The notes beneath the pieces are model-generated. The model searched no databases. It was not told where the DNA came from and saw nothing but the letters and a program-made list of their open reading frames with translations. The position numbers and the translations under genes were made by a program. Source: Flavobacteriales bacterium UBA1112 (lineage in GTDB: Bacteria; Bacteroidota; Bacteroidia; Flavobacteriales_D; Sanyastnellaceae). Taken from it: a stretch of DNA of 27,292 bases. This document shows, piece by piece, positions 1 through 7,016 of the stretch; position 1 is the stretch's first letter; every line of letters starts with the position of its first letter. The stretch covers positions 16,104 through 43,395 of the forward strand of contig DCBH01000064.1 of assembly GCA_002313415.1 (NCBI GenBank), read 5' to 3'.

Positions 1-44
1 CTTCAAAATCAGTAACTTAATTAAGAATTCAACACCGTGATACA

Positions 45-1103
45 ATGAAAATCCTCTCTCGCGCATTGATGGCAACCTTGGTTTGCATTTCATACGGATT
101 GACAGCCCAAAACACCACGGGCAGTTGTGATTTGTTTGAAGATGGACCCAATGACAACTGGCCTCGAGTTCTTACAGCTACAACGCCTGACGACCCGACA
201 TCTTCATCCCCACAAACCATGCAAATCAATGTTTTGTCGATGCCTGAAGGTGCGTCTTATCGAGTTGCGAAAACTGTTGCGAATGGCAATTGGTTTTTTG
301 GCAACGCTCAACCCCTGGAATTGGGCTCCAATTCAGTTACGGTATCTGGTGTTGGTTTTCTGAGGTCGGTGAAGTTTCAATTCTCATCTGGGGACGTCGA
401 ATTTGATGCATTGAGCATCAACGGAGAGACGCTCACTTGTGCAAGTGACCTCGACGGCGTGGCGATGGAAAATTGTGATGGAGTCGACGATGGCCCCAAT
501 GCGACTTGGCCTCACGTGGTCACGGCCACAACGCCAGACGATCCCAACAGTGCTGCAGCTCAAACCATGAGTATCCTTGTGACTGCCCTGCCAGATGCGG
601 GAGCGTCATTTCGTGTTGTCAAAACCGTGGCCAATGGCAATTGGAACAACGGTACACCGATGGATCTCGAGGTGGGTCTCAACGAATTCACAGTGAGTGA
701 AGTGGCTTTTAGTCGTTCAGTCAAATTTCAATTCTCAAGTGGTGAAATCGAATTTGCCGAGCTCGTCATCAATGGAGCGGCTGTGGCGTGTGGTTCGACT
801 CCCTGCGAAGACGTGGACGAAGATGGCATCTGTGACGATGTGGATGATTGTGTTGGTAGTGCAGATGCACTGGGCGTTTGCAATGGAAGTTGTGAGGAAG
901 ATGCCAACGACAACGGCATCTGCGATGCAGATGAGGACACCATTGATCCCGCGAGTTACTGCGGTCCTGGCACGACTTGGGATGAATCGCTGAACCAATG
1001 TGTTGGTGCGGAAAATTGCATGGGCGATTTCAATGGAGATGGTGCCATCGCAACATCAGATCTGCTTGGATTCTTGGCCATTTTTGGTACAGCCTGCCTC
1101 TGA
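45..1103 (+). CDS. Secreted protein with two internal repeats, Ca-binding Asp-rich stretch and dockerin-like C-terminal tail
   Basis: A 352-residue exported protein of unknown function. Residues 1-22 form a signal peptide (basic MKILSR, hydrophobic core, likely cleavage near LTAQ). Two repeats of about 105 residues follow (28-132 and 144-249). Both open with Cys-Asp and a DGPN element, share ATTPDDP, KTVANGNW and RSVKFQFSSG, and close with a Cys. Residues 254-298 are Asp- and Cys-rich (DEDGICDD, NDNGICDADED), as in calcium-binding thrombospondin type 3-like repeats. The tail at 325-351 contains GDFNGDGAIATSDLLGFL between two Cys, which resembles one dockerin/EF-hand calcium loop. Such tails are familiar from secreted proteins of marine Bacteroidota. 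No usual T9SS tail is visible. The ATG at 45 is the only start that keeps the signal peptide. A hairpin terminator follows. Function is not recognised. Confidence 0.85.
   Translation: MKILSRALMATLVCISYGLTAQNTTGSCDLFEDGPNDNWPRVLTATTPDDPTSSSPQTMQINVLSMPEGASYRVAKTVANGNWFFGNAQPLELGSNSVTVSGVGFLRSVKFQFSSGDVEFDALSINGETLTCASDLDGVAMENCDGVDDGPNATWPHVVTATTPDDPNSAAAQTMSILVTALPDAGASFRVVKTVANGNWNNGTPMDLEVGLNEFTVSEVAFSRSVKFQFSSGEIEFAELVINGAAVACGSTPCEDVDEDGICDDVDDCVGSADALGVCNGSCEEDANDNGICDADEDTIDPASYCGPGTTWDESLNQCVGAENCMGDFNGDGAIATSDLLGFLAIFGTACL
126..791 (+). repeat. Two tandem protein-coding repeats (126-440 and 474-791)
   Basis: Two copies of a roughly 105-codon module lie in the secreted protein at 45-1103. 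Conserved blocks at equal spacing are DGPN..W, ATTPDDP, AQTM/PQTM, KTVANGNW and SVKFQFSSG. The copies have clearly diverged at DNA level, so the duplication is not recent. Confidence 0.85.
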
Positions 1104-1131
1104 GGACATCGAAAGAATACAATTGTGAGTT

Positions 1132-1165
1132 ACGGGTCACCTTCGCGGTGGCCCGTTGTATTTTT
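1132..1165 (+). terminator. Intrinsic terminator after the secreted repeat protein
   Basis: A 10-bp stem (ACGGGTCACC at 1132-1141 with GGTGGCCCGT at 1147-1156, one G-T wobble) encloses a five-base TTCGC loop. It is followed by TGTATTTTT, so RNA made on the + strand would end in a U-rich tract. It starts 28 bp after the stop codon and separates this gene from the DUF493 gene. Confidence 0.85.
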
Positions 1166-1188
1166 AACCTCTCTTCATCGCTTTTTTC

Positions 1189-1470
1189 ATGACTTCAAAA
1201 GACGACGCCAAACGCGAACAACTTCGAGCCCAGTTGAACGATACACATACTTGGCCTTGTGTTTTCAAGTTCAAATTCATCATGCCTTCCAAGCCTGAGA
1301 ATGAAGCGACTTTGCGTGCGATTTTTGGTCAACAAGCGACGTTTCAGATTCGTGACTCCAAAAATGGGAATTATCGCGCTGTGACGGTCGATGAAGAGGT
1401 CAAGGGCCCAGAAGACATTTTTGTGCGTTATGAGGCTGCTTCTGCCATTCCAGGAATCTTGTCTCTTTGA
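1189..1470 (+). CDS. DUF493 family protein (YbeD-like)
   Basis: A 93-residue cytosolic protein that matches the small DUF493/YbeD family in length and layout. The FKFKFIMPS stretch near residues 25-33 is the first beta strand of the ferredoxin-like fold typical of the family. It is followed by a helix (ENEATLRAIFG), the middle strand and a C-terminal helix region ending PGILSL. Family members are structural and conserved hypotheticals; some are linked to regulation of lipoate metabolism in enterobacteria, but nothing here supports a specific role. The next gene begins at the base after its stop codon, so the two are probably co-transcribed. Confidence 0.8.
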   Translation: MTSKDDAKREQLRAQLNDTHTWPCVFKFKFIMPSKPENEATLRAIFGQQATFQIRDSKNGNYRAVTVDEEVKGPEDIFVRYEAASAIPGILSL

Positions 1471-1830
1471 ATGATGGAGACATTGCAGTGGACGTTGTTG
1501 GTTGGACTCCTCGGAATGGTGGTCTATGTGCTGTGGTCTCGTTTAAAAGCTTCCTATGCAGTTGGAGTGGCCCCGCGTGTGAACGCAGATTGGGAGGGAG
1601 ATGCGGTTGCTTTACGTGAAGGGGTGCTCGATGTCAGTATTCGAGTCAAGACAGAAGGTGCGGTGCATTGTGAATTGCAGGGGCCCACGGGCGAAATTGT
1701 GGTCATTCATGAGGGACCAATATCATCTGGTGTCCACACTTGGAGTGTGAAGAGACCACTGAATGGGGGGCAATGGAAGGCGAAACTTAGCTGTGAGGGA
1801 CATCACACGGAGCGTCGGTTCACATTGTGA
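1471..1830 (+). CDS. Small membrane-anchored protein of unknown function
   Basis: A 119-residue protein with one N-terminal membrane segment (about residues 5-23) followed by an outside-facing domain of about 90 residues. That domain is rich in beta-strand-like alternation (DVSIRVKTEGAVHCELQGP, IVVIHEGPI, HTWSVKRPL) and looks like a small Ig-like or FixH-like sandwich, but no family is recognised. It abuts the DUF493 stop codon. Two ATGs are in tandem (1471 and 1474). The second lies exactly 4 nt after TCTCTTTG (1462-1469), a 7/8 match to the Bacteroidota -7 box, and may be the real start. Its stop codon TGA directly touches the stop codon of argS on the other strand. Confidence 0.65.
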   Translation: MMETLQWTLLVGLLGMVVYVLWSRLKASYAVGVAPRVNADWEGDAVALREGVLDVSIRVKTEGAVHCELQGPTGEIVVIHEGPISSGVHTWSVKRPLNGGQWKAKLSCEGHHTERRFTL

Positions 1831-3621
1831 CTACATGCGATCTGGCATATCAATCCCGAGTAGACTCATGCCGTTTGAAACCGTGATGCTGACCGTCGCG
1901 CACAAAGCCAAGCGCATATTTCGGGTGTTGTGGTCGGTTTCCTTGACGATGGGGTGATCTTGGTAAAAGCTCGAGAAAGCCTTAATGAGGTCATAACAGT
2001 GATTTGCGATGACAGATGGGTCGTAAGCGTCTGCGGCCTCTTGAACAACAGATGGGAATGACAGTACACCGGCAGCAAGAGTTCGTTCTGCGTCGTCCAG
2101 AGGGGTTTGTGCGGACCAGTGGAGTTCCGAGACATTGACTTTGGCACTTTTCAGAATGCTTTTGCAACGAACGACATTGAATTGTATAAAAGGTGCGGTA
2201 TTTCCAAAGAAATCAATGCTTGATTGAGGATCGAACATCATGGACTTGGCGGCAGCTACTTTAAGCAAAAAATATTTCAGTGCGCCATGACCAACCTGTC
2301 TCGCCAACGCCACCTTGTCTTTTTCTGAGAAGTCATCCACCTTGCCGAGTTCTTCCGAAATCTCTCTGGCTTTGGTTCGCATTTCAAGAAGGAGGTCGTC
2401 TGCATCGACTACGGTACCCTCTCGAGACTTCATTTTGCCTTCCGGCAATTCAACCATTCCATAACTGAGGTGGTGGTTTTGGTCAGCTTGGACAAACCCC
2501 AGTTTTTTGAGAATCAAAAACAGCACTTTGAAGTGGTATTCCTGTTCGTTGCCAACAGTATAGACTTGCCGGTCCAACTTTGGATGCTCTTGAAACCGCA
2601 AAATGGCAGTGCCAATGTCTTGTGTCATGTAAACCGCAGTGCGGTCACCGCGAAGCAGAAGCTTCTCATCCAAACCGTCTTCAGTGAGATCCACCCAAAT
2701 AGACCCATCGTCTTTTCGAAAAAAAAGGCCTTGAGCCAATCCTGATTCGACGTGCTTTTTGCCGAGCAGATAGGTGTCTGATTCGTAGTACAGTTTGTCA
2801 AAAGAGACGCCCATGTCGCTGTAGGTGGCATTGAATCCGTCATAAACCCAGCCATTCATGGTCTTCCACAAATCCACAACTTCAGCATCATTGTCTTCCC
2901 AACGTTGCAACATGGAGCGAGCTTCTTGCATGATGGGACTGGCGTTTTCCGCTTCTTTTGCCTCGAGCCCGCGTGCGACTCCTTCCGCAATCTCTGATTT
3001 GAATGCCTTGTCAAAGGCCACGTAATAGCGCCCAACAAGTTTGTCGCCTTTTTCGCCTGTGGACGCTGGCGTCTCTCCTTGCCCAAATTTCTGCCAAGCC
3101 ACCATGGATTTGCAGATGTGAATGCCTCGGTCATTGATGATTTGGACCTTCACCACCTCGTGCCCCGCCGCTTCGAGGATTTTGGCTACACTGTAGCCAA
3201 GAAAGTTGTTCCGCAAGTGTCCCAGGTGCAAAGGCTTGTTGGTGTTTGGTGAACTGTATTCCACCATGACTTGAGACTTGGAGTTTTTCGGTGCAAATCC
3301 CCAGGAGTCGGTGAGGGCGTCTTGGATTGCTGTAGACCAACTTTCATCACTCAAGGTCAAGTTGAGAAATCCCTTCACCACGCCGTATTTGACAATCCAA
3401 TCAAAGGTCTCGACCAAGGCTTTGCCTAGCCTGTCCGCAGCGACCTGCGGCGGGGCACCAGCCATTCCCGCCAGGGGAAACACCACCACGGTGCGATCGC
3501 CCTCAAATTCAGTGCGGGTGGTTTGAATTTGAATTTGCTCCTGCGAGGGACGTTTGCCAAAAGTGGCTTCAAAAGTGTCGAGAACAGCGTGATGCAATTG
3601 GTGGTCAAGGGCGTGAATCAT
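1831..3621 (-). CDS. argS: Arginyl-tRNA synthetase
   Basis: Class I aminoacyl-tRNA synthetase charging tRNA-Arg; 596 residues, the normal length. An N-terminal ArgRS tRNA-contact domain (about 1-100) is followed by the HIGH signature in its ArgRS context, EYSSPNTNKPLHLGH, at residues 121-135. The KMSK loop is present as KMKSREG at 396-402 within YGMVELPEGK. The DALR anticodon-binding domain fills about residues 470-596. It is the last gene of a long minus-strand run and starts 8 bp after ctlX. A TTTG ends exactly 4 nt before its ATG, but the TA half of the promoter box is missing, so it is probably read with the upstream genes. Its 3' end abuts the convergent small membrane-protein gene with no spacer. 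Confidence 0.97.
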   Translation of the reverse strand: MIHALDHQLHHAVLDTFEATFGKRPSQEQIQIQTTRTEFEGDRTVVVFPLAGMAGAPPQVAADRLGKALVETFDWIVKYGVVKGFLNLTLSDESWSTAIQDALTDSWGFAPKNSKSQVMVEYSSPNTNKPLHLGHLRNNFLGYSVAKILEAAGHEVVKVQIINDRGIHICKSMVAWQKFGQGETPASTGEKGDKLVGRYYVAFDKAFKSEIAEGVARGLEAKEAENASPIMQEARSMLQRWEDNDAEVVDLWKTMNGWVYDGFNATYSDMGVSFDKLYYESDTYLLGKKHVESGLAQGLFFRKDDGSIWVDLTEDGLDEKLLLRGDRTAVYMTQDIGTAILRFQEHPKLDRQVYTVGNEQEYHFKVLFLILKKLGFVQADQNHHLSYGMVELPEGKMKSREGTVVDADDLLLEMRTKAREISEELGKVDDFSEKDKVALARQVGHGALKYFLLKVAAAKSMMFDPQSSIDFFGNTAPFIQFNVVRCKSILKSAKVNVSELHWSAQTPLDDAERTLAAGVLSFPSVVQEAADAYDPSVIANHCYDLIKAFSSFYQDHPIVKETDHNTRNMRLALCATVSITVSNGMSLLGIDMPDRM

Positions 3622-3629
3622 AGGGCAAA

Positions 3630-4595
3630 TCAGGACTGTTGTTCAACTTCAAGGGGCAGATGTACTTCGGCCATCATGCAACGGGCAGACCCCCCTCCGC
3701 ACGTTTCGATTGTGTTTAAATCGTAAGAGACTAAGGTGCCAAATTGCCCCAAAGTTTCTCGTTGCTCTGTAGTCAAAGCACAGGATGCATTCTGACTCAT
3801 CACAATCAGTTTTTCGCCTTCGATCGTCTGAATTTCGAGCATGTTGCCGGCGAATTGATTGATTTGGTCTTCCTTCAAAGTCACAAGTGTCAATCCATTT
3901 GCCTTGAGCGACTCAACCAACAGGGACTTGTCTTCAGGATGATCAATGCAGTCCAAACATACGGCAGCCCATCCCGTACCAATGGACATCATGACGTTGG
4001 TGTGATAGATGGCCTTCCGATCCTGACCTACACTTTGAAAGGCCTCGAATACCACGCCTTCGATGTCCATGGTTTCGCACCAATGTTCGAAGGCATGCCG
4101 ATCTGTTCGAGGGCTCAATGCAGCATAGGCTTTGCCATGCACGCGGTCTAAAACCATGCTGCCGGTTCCTTCGAGAAATGCCTCGTGCGTTTCAAATTCG
4201 GTAAAGTCAACGATTTCGTTCAACGCAAAACCGTGCGTATGAACCAAGTCGTGGAAAATGTCCTCGCGGCGCTCGTTCCTTCGATTCGGGGCAAACATGG
4301 GATAAAGGCCCACGCGTCCATCGCCGTGAAAGCTCACCCAATTGTTGGGGAACAAGGCATCGGGTGTGTCGGAGGAAGGGTCATCTTCGATGACGATTAC
4401 ATTTACCCCCCGTGACTTTAAATCGGCAACCATGGTGTCAAACTCATTCAGAGCGACTTCCTGAACGTCTTTGATTTCAGCGTCCTGTTGATAGTGATTG
4501 TTTTCTGCAGTTTCTTCATTTTTTCGAAATACCGCGGGTCGAACCATCAAGATGTTGGATGTACTTTGAGTTTGGGGTTGGTTCATGGTCAACAT
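3630..4595 (-). CDS. ctlX: Amidinotransferase-superfamily hydrolase of the CtlX type (citrulline ureidase-like)
   Basis: A 321-residue guanidino-group hydrolase fold protein (pentein/amidinotransferase superfamily). Expected catalytic elements are in order: PDALFPNNWVSFH at 79-91, LEGTGSM at 141-147, the catalytic His in YHTNVMMSIG (His198), and the nucleophilic Cys near the end in ETCGGGSARCMMAEV (Cys299). This arrangement matches the family named CtlX, whose Francisella member acts on citrulline; the substrate here is an inference. It lies 9 bp downstream of the DDAH-like gene and 8 bp before argS, suggesting joint transcription of arginine-linked genes. An internal ATG at 4586 is a possible alternative start. 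Confidence 0.85.
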   Translation of the reverse strand: MLTMNQPQTQSTSNILMVRPAVFRKNEETAENNHYQQDAEIKDVQEVALNEFDTMVADLKSRGVNVIVIEDDPSSDTPDALFPNNWVSFHGDGRVGLYPMFAPNRRNERREDIFHDLVHTHGFALNEIVDFTEFETHEAFLEGTGSMVLDRVHGKAYAALSPRTDRHAFEHWCETMDIEGVVFEAFQSVGQDRKAIYHTNVMMSIGTGWAAVCLDCIDHPEDKSLLVESLKANGLTLVTLKEDQINQFAGNMLEIQTIEGEKLIVMSQNASCALTTEQRETLGQFGTLVSYDLNTIETCGGGSARCMMAEVHLPLEVEQQS

Positions 4596-4604
4596 TGGTG
4601 GAAG

Positions 4605-5516
4605 TTAGACCTGTCTCATGAGAGGTAGGGTAACACATCGTAAAAGGCCTTCCATTTTCGCCGTTTCCTGCAAAATTGTCGTGTGCACGTCATACCCCCA
4701 AGCTTGGAGCTGATCGTTCACGTCTTGAAATGTCGGACATGATACCACATCTTTTGAAGTGATGGAAATCAGGTTGCATTGCATGTCATACATCTGGTTG
4801 GCGTCGACTTCGAGTAGTTTTCCATCGAACGTTTGGCGAATGAAATTTCGATCGCATTCTTGTTTCAGGCCTGCCGGGTGAAAAATGGCATGGCCGTCAG
4901 ACATGATGCTCAGGCAGCAATCCAAATGCAGAGCGTTTTTCCTAGGGTCATCGTCTGATTTGGTCAATTCAAACCCCCTGATATTCCAATCTTGATATTG
5001 GTCAGAGAGCCAATCTAGGGCTGCTTCATTGGTACGTGAAGTCGTGAACCGGGCGAAGTCGTCTTCGGCGCTGTATCCAATCCAAATTTCGCCATTCATT
5101 GGCATGATGTCTCCTCCTTCCATCCGAACCCCTTGCGGCGGAGTCAAAAGATGAGAATCACGCACATGATGAAGGAGTGGCGCAATGCCTTCCCATTCAG
5201 CTGCACGTTCGGAAATGACGCGAGTCACGACAAAGCGGTCGTCGATTACGACTCCGATGTCGCGAGCGAATATTTGATTGAGGTTGTCGATTGATTCTGG
5301 ACGAAAAACTTGAATGTCGCGTGCCTCGAGAAGAGAGGTCAATGCATCGAGTTCATGCGTGCAATCTTTTTCCAAGGGGAATGTTCCCGCGAGGATGTGT
5401 TCCTTGGACTTCGGGTCGTACGCATCCCTTGCCAGCGGAGTCCCACCCATGGAATGGGCCGTGCCCACGACGACTGCGCGAAGGGTATCCCACTCATTGA
5501 CAGCTCGCAGTTTCAT
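4605..5516 (-). CDS. Dimethylarginine dimethylaminohydrolase-like amidinotransferase
   Basis: A 303-residue enzyme of the amidinotransferase superfamily acting on a guanidino group, most plausibly arginine or a methylated arginine, giving citrulline. Visible elements are FARDIG (83-88), the substrate-binding EGGDI (133-137), the catalytic His in ALHLDCCLSI (His197) and a Cys near the C-terminus in LLRCVTLPLM (Cys294), which is the expected nucleophile position. Family members range from DDAH to glycine amidinotransferase and arginine deiminase, so exact chemistry cannot be read. It begins just after the upstream lipoprotein gene (8-bp gap) and precedes ctlX by 9 bp. A plausible pathway is arginine to citrulline here, then citrulline breakdown by CtlX. 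Confidence 0.85.
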   Translation of the reverse strand: MKLRAVNEWDTLRAVVVGTAHSMGGTPLARDAYDPKSKEHILAGTFPLEKDCTHELDALTSLLEARDIQVFRPESIDNLNQIFARDIGVVIDDRFVVTRVISERAAEWEGIAPLLHHVRDSHLLTPPQGVRMEGGDIMPMNGEIWIGYSAEDDFARFTTSRTNEAALDWLSDQYQDWNIRGFELTKSDDDPRKNALHLDCCLSIMSDGHAIFHPAGLKQECDRNFIRQTFDGKLLEVDANQMYDMQCNLISITSKDVVSCPTFQDVNDQLQAWGYDVHTTILQETAKMEGLLRCVTLPLMRQV

Positions 5517-5524
5517 GACATGAA

Positions 5525-6328
5525 TTACTTTTTGTCAAAGTGCTTCCGCTTGTGGCGGAGCAATTCTAGCATGGTCTCTTGTTTCATCATCTCTGCTGCG
5601 AGCTGAGGAGACTTACTAATTTGAGGGGGAAGGAACGTGCAGTGCAGGCTGTCCTTGCTACTGAGTACGTACATGGATGATTCGGCATTGACCTCAAACT
5701 GACAAATGTGTGCAGTGTCCCCGTCTTGTACTTGGTCAAATTCCAGGTACTCGACGGCGTCTTTGCCATATTGGTCTTGCAGGGTCAAACGCATGCCCTC
5801 GGGATTCCCTTCAAAGTTTTCGAAAAAGTCTAAAAAATAGTGGAGGTCGAGACCGAGCAGAGCCACCTGTTGATCGCCTTCATCAAGCCAAGGACTTGCA
5901 TATCGAATGTGACATCCCCCTGCGCGGTTGCGAAGGCCGTTGTGGAAATACTTGTCCATCATTTCTTTTTGCACCGCGAGCATGGCTGTATCTGAGGTGC
6001 GATGGCCTGGGAAATACTTGAACATTTCATCCCACTCTCCGATGTTGGACAGGTGGAAGTAAGAATACAGGTCCTCAAGGACAGTCTCCAAGGAATCTTC
6101 TCCCATGAAGCTTATGAGTCCCACATTGTCGACAGTGATGCTGAGTGGGTCAAGTTCAGGATGTATTTCCAAGTCAGGTACAGCGATTACATTGTCTGGG
6201 GCATCGTTCGCCAAAATCAGTTTGGACGGATTTGCCCCCGAATTGTTGGTTTTGTCGCAGCCAAGGAAGACAAAAGCCAATCCAGTCATCGACCAGAACA
6301 AGGGCGTGAACACACATTTCCTTCTCAT
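5525..6328 (-). CDS. Putative lipoprotein of unknown function
   Basis: A 267-residue predicted lipoprotein. The signal peptide is MRRKC then a hydrophobic run ending FVFLGC, a good lipobox with Cys24 as the lipidated residue. The mature part has a linker (KTNNSGANPSK) and a globular domain of about 230 residues with no recognised family. It contains EWDEMFKYFPGHRTSD and a basic, helical C-terminus (LLRHKRKHFDKK). The frame stays open upstream to 6397, but the ATG at 6328 gives the signal peptide. A perfect TAnnTTTG box ends 4 nt before that ATG, so the lipoprotein probably has its own start of transcription inside the long operon, just after the LON-domain gene. No function can be inferred from its mixed neighbours. 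Confidence 0.75.
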   Translation of the reverse strand: MRRKCVFTPLFWSMTGLAFVFLGCDKTNNSGANPSKLILANDAPDNVIAVPDLEIHPELDPLSITVDNVGLISFMGEDSLETVLEDLYSYFHLSNIGEWDEMFKYFPGHRTSDTAMLAVQKEMMDKYFHNGLRNRAGGCHIRYASPWLDEGDQQVALLGLDLHYFLDFFENFEGNPEGMRLTLQDQYGKDAVEYLEFDQVQDGDTAHICQFEVNAESSMYVLSSKDSLHCTFLPPQISKSPQLAAEMMKQETMLELLRHKRKHFDKK

Positions 6329-6332
6329 CCCA

Positions 6333-6340
6333 CAAAGATA
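6333..6340 (-). promoter_or_regulatory. -7 promoter box TATCTTTG, 4 nt before a start codon
   Basis: On the minus strand TATCTTTG matches the Bacteroidota sigma-ABfr -7 consensus TAnnTTTG at every fixed position. Only TGGG separates it from the ATG of the lipoprotein gene. Transcription would begin at or next to the start codon. No clear TTG -33 element is visible at the usual spacing. Confidence 0.6.
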
Positions 6341-6368
6341 AGAGGAGCGACCTCGGGAACTTATCCAG

Positions 6369-6962
6369 TCAATTGACGAAAAGAGATCCTCCGTCAAGTG
6401 GGGATTGCTGAATCAGTCGACGTGTCATTTCGATGCATTCAAGCAGGCCTTGCTGCATTTCAGGGACCGTGGATTTGCTCAAGATTTGTGCCCGTTGCAT
6501 GGCATCAATGTCCAGATGCTGAATGAGCTTGAGGAATCCTTGATGTTCCAAATTGCCAACATACATGTCGAGTTCACGCATGTCTTGAATCAGCGCATCT
6601 CTTGCGTCTGCACAAGCTTTGCCCAAAGGCCATTCGGACCATTCCCGAATCTCTTCGACCTCTCCAAGTGGGTATGGCACTACACCAGGAGTCTCATCCA
6701 TGTTTTTCAGCCGAAAGAGGCCAGTGGCCGTCACGGCGACATCTCGCTTGCCTCCAGAGTGCCTCTTTTGGACAGTCACCAAGCGCATGGTGGCTCCCAC
6801 ACGCCAAACTTTGGAGTCGTGAAAGAAGGGAATGCCGAATTCATGCATTTGCATGGCTTCCAGTTCATTGAACAGTGCCTGATAACGCTGTTCAAAAATG
6901 TGCAGACCAATAATTTCGCCCGGCATGGGGAGCAATCGCAAGGGCAAAAGTGGGAGAGGCAT
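6369..6962 (-). CDS. LON peptidase substrate-binding domain protein
   Basis: A 197-residue stand-alone LON N-terminal (PUA-like) domain protein without ATPase or protease domain. The start LPLLPLRLLPMPGEI followed by GLHIFEQRYQALFNE is the classic first block of the family (FPL..V.PGE...L.IFE.RY). FGIPFFHDSKVWRVGATMRL and GKRDVAVTATGLFRL are the middle strands, and the C-terminal half is helical. Its role in bacteria is not settled; a link to protein turnover is only suggested by the domain and by the neighbouring HtrA-type protease gene, which ends 54 bp upstream. An 8-bp inverted repeat sits directly in front of the start codon. Confidence 0.88.
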   Translation of the reverse strand: MPLPLLPLRLLPMPGEIIGLHIFEQRYQALFNELEAMQMHEFGIPFFHDSKVWRVGATMRLVTVQKRHSGGKRDVAVTATGLFRLKNMDETPGVVPYPLGEVEEIREWSEWPLGKACADARDALIQDMRELDMYVGNLEHQGFLKLIQHLDIDAMQRAQILSKSTVPEMQQGLLECIEMTRRLIQQSPLDGGSLFVN

Positions 6963-6963
6963 G

Positions 6964-6993
6964 ATGCGAGGTTACGATATCCTTTCCTCGCAT
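6964..6993 (-). promoter_or_regulatory. Inverted repeat immediately upstream of the LON-domain gene
   Basis: ATGCGAGG (6964-6971) and CCTCGCAT (6986-6993) are perfect 8-bp inverted repeats around a 14-base loop. The hairpin ends one base before the ATG (6960-6962). On the minus strand no U-tract follows, so it does not look like a terminator for the preceding protease gene. It may act as an operator or as a 5'-leader hairpin that affects translation. Confidence 0.45.
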
Positions 6994-7016
6994 TTCTCGG
7001 TTTTGTCATTAAGGCC

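Noticed and set aside
785..805. tRNA T-arm-like GGTTCGACTCC
   Set aside because: No acceptor, D or anticodon arms surround it, the flanks do not form a 5-bp T stem, and it lies in a conserved coding part of the secreted protein.
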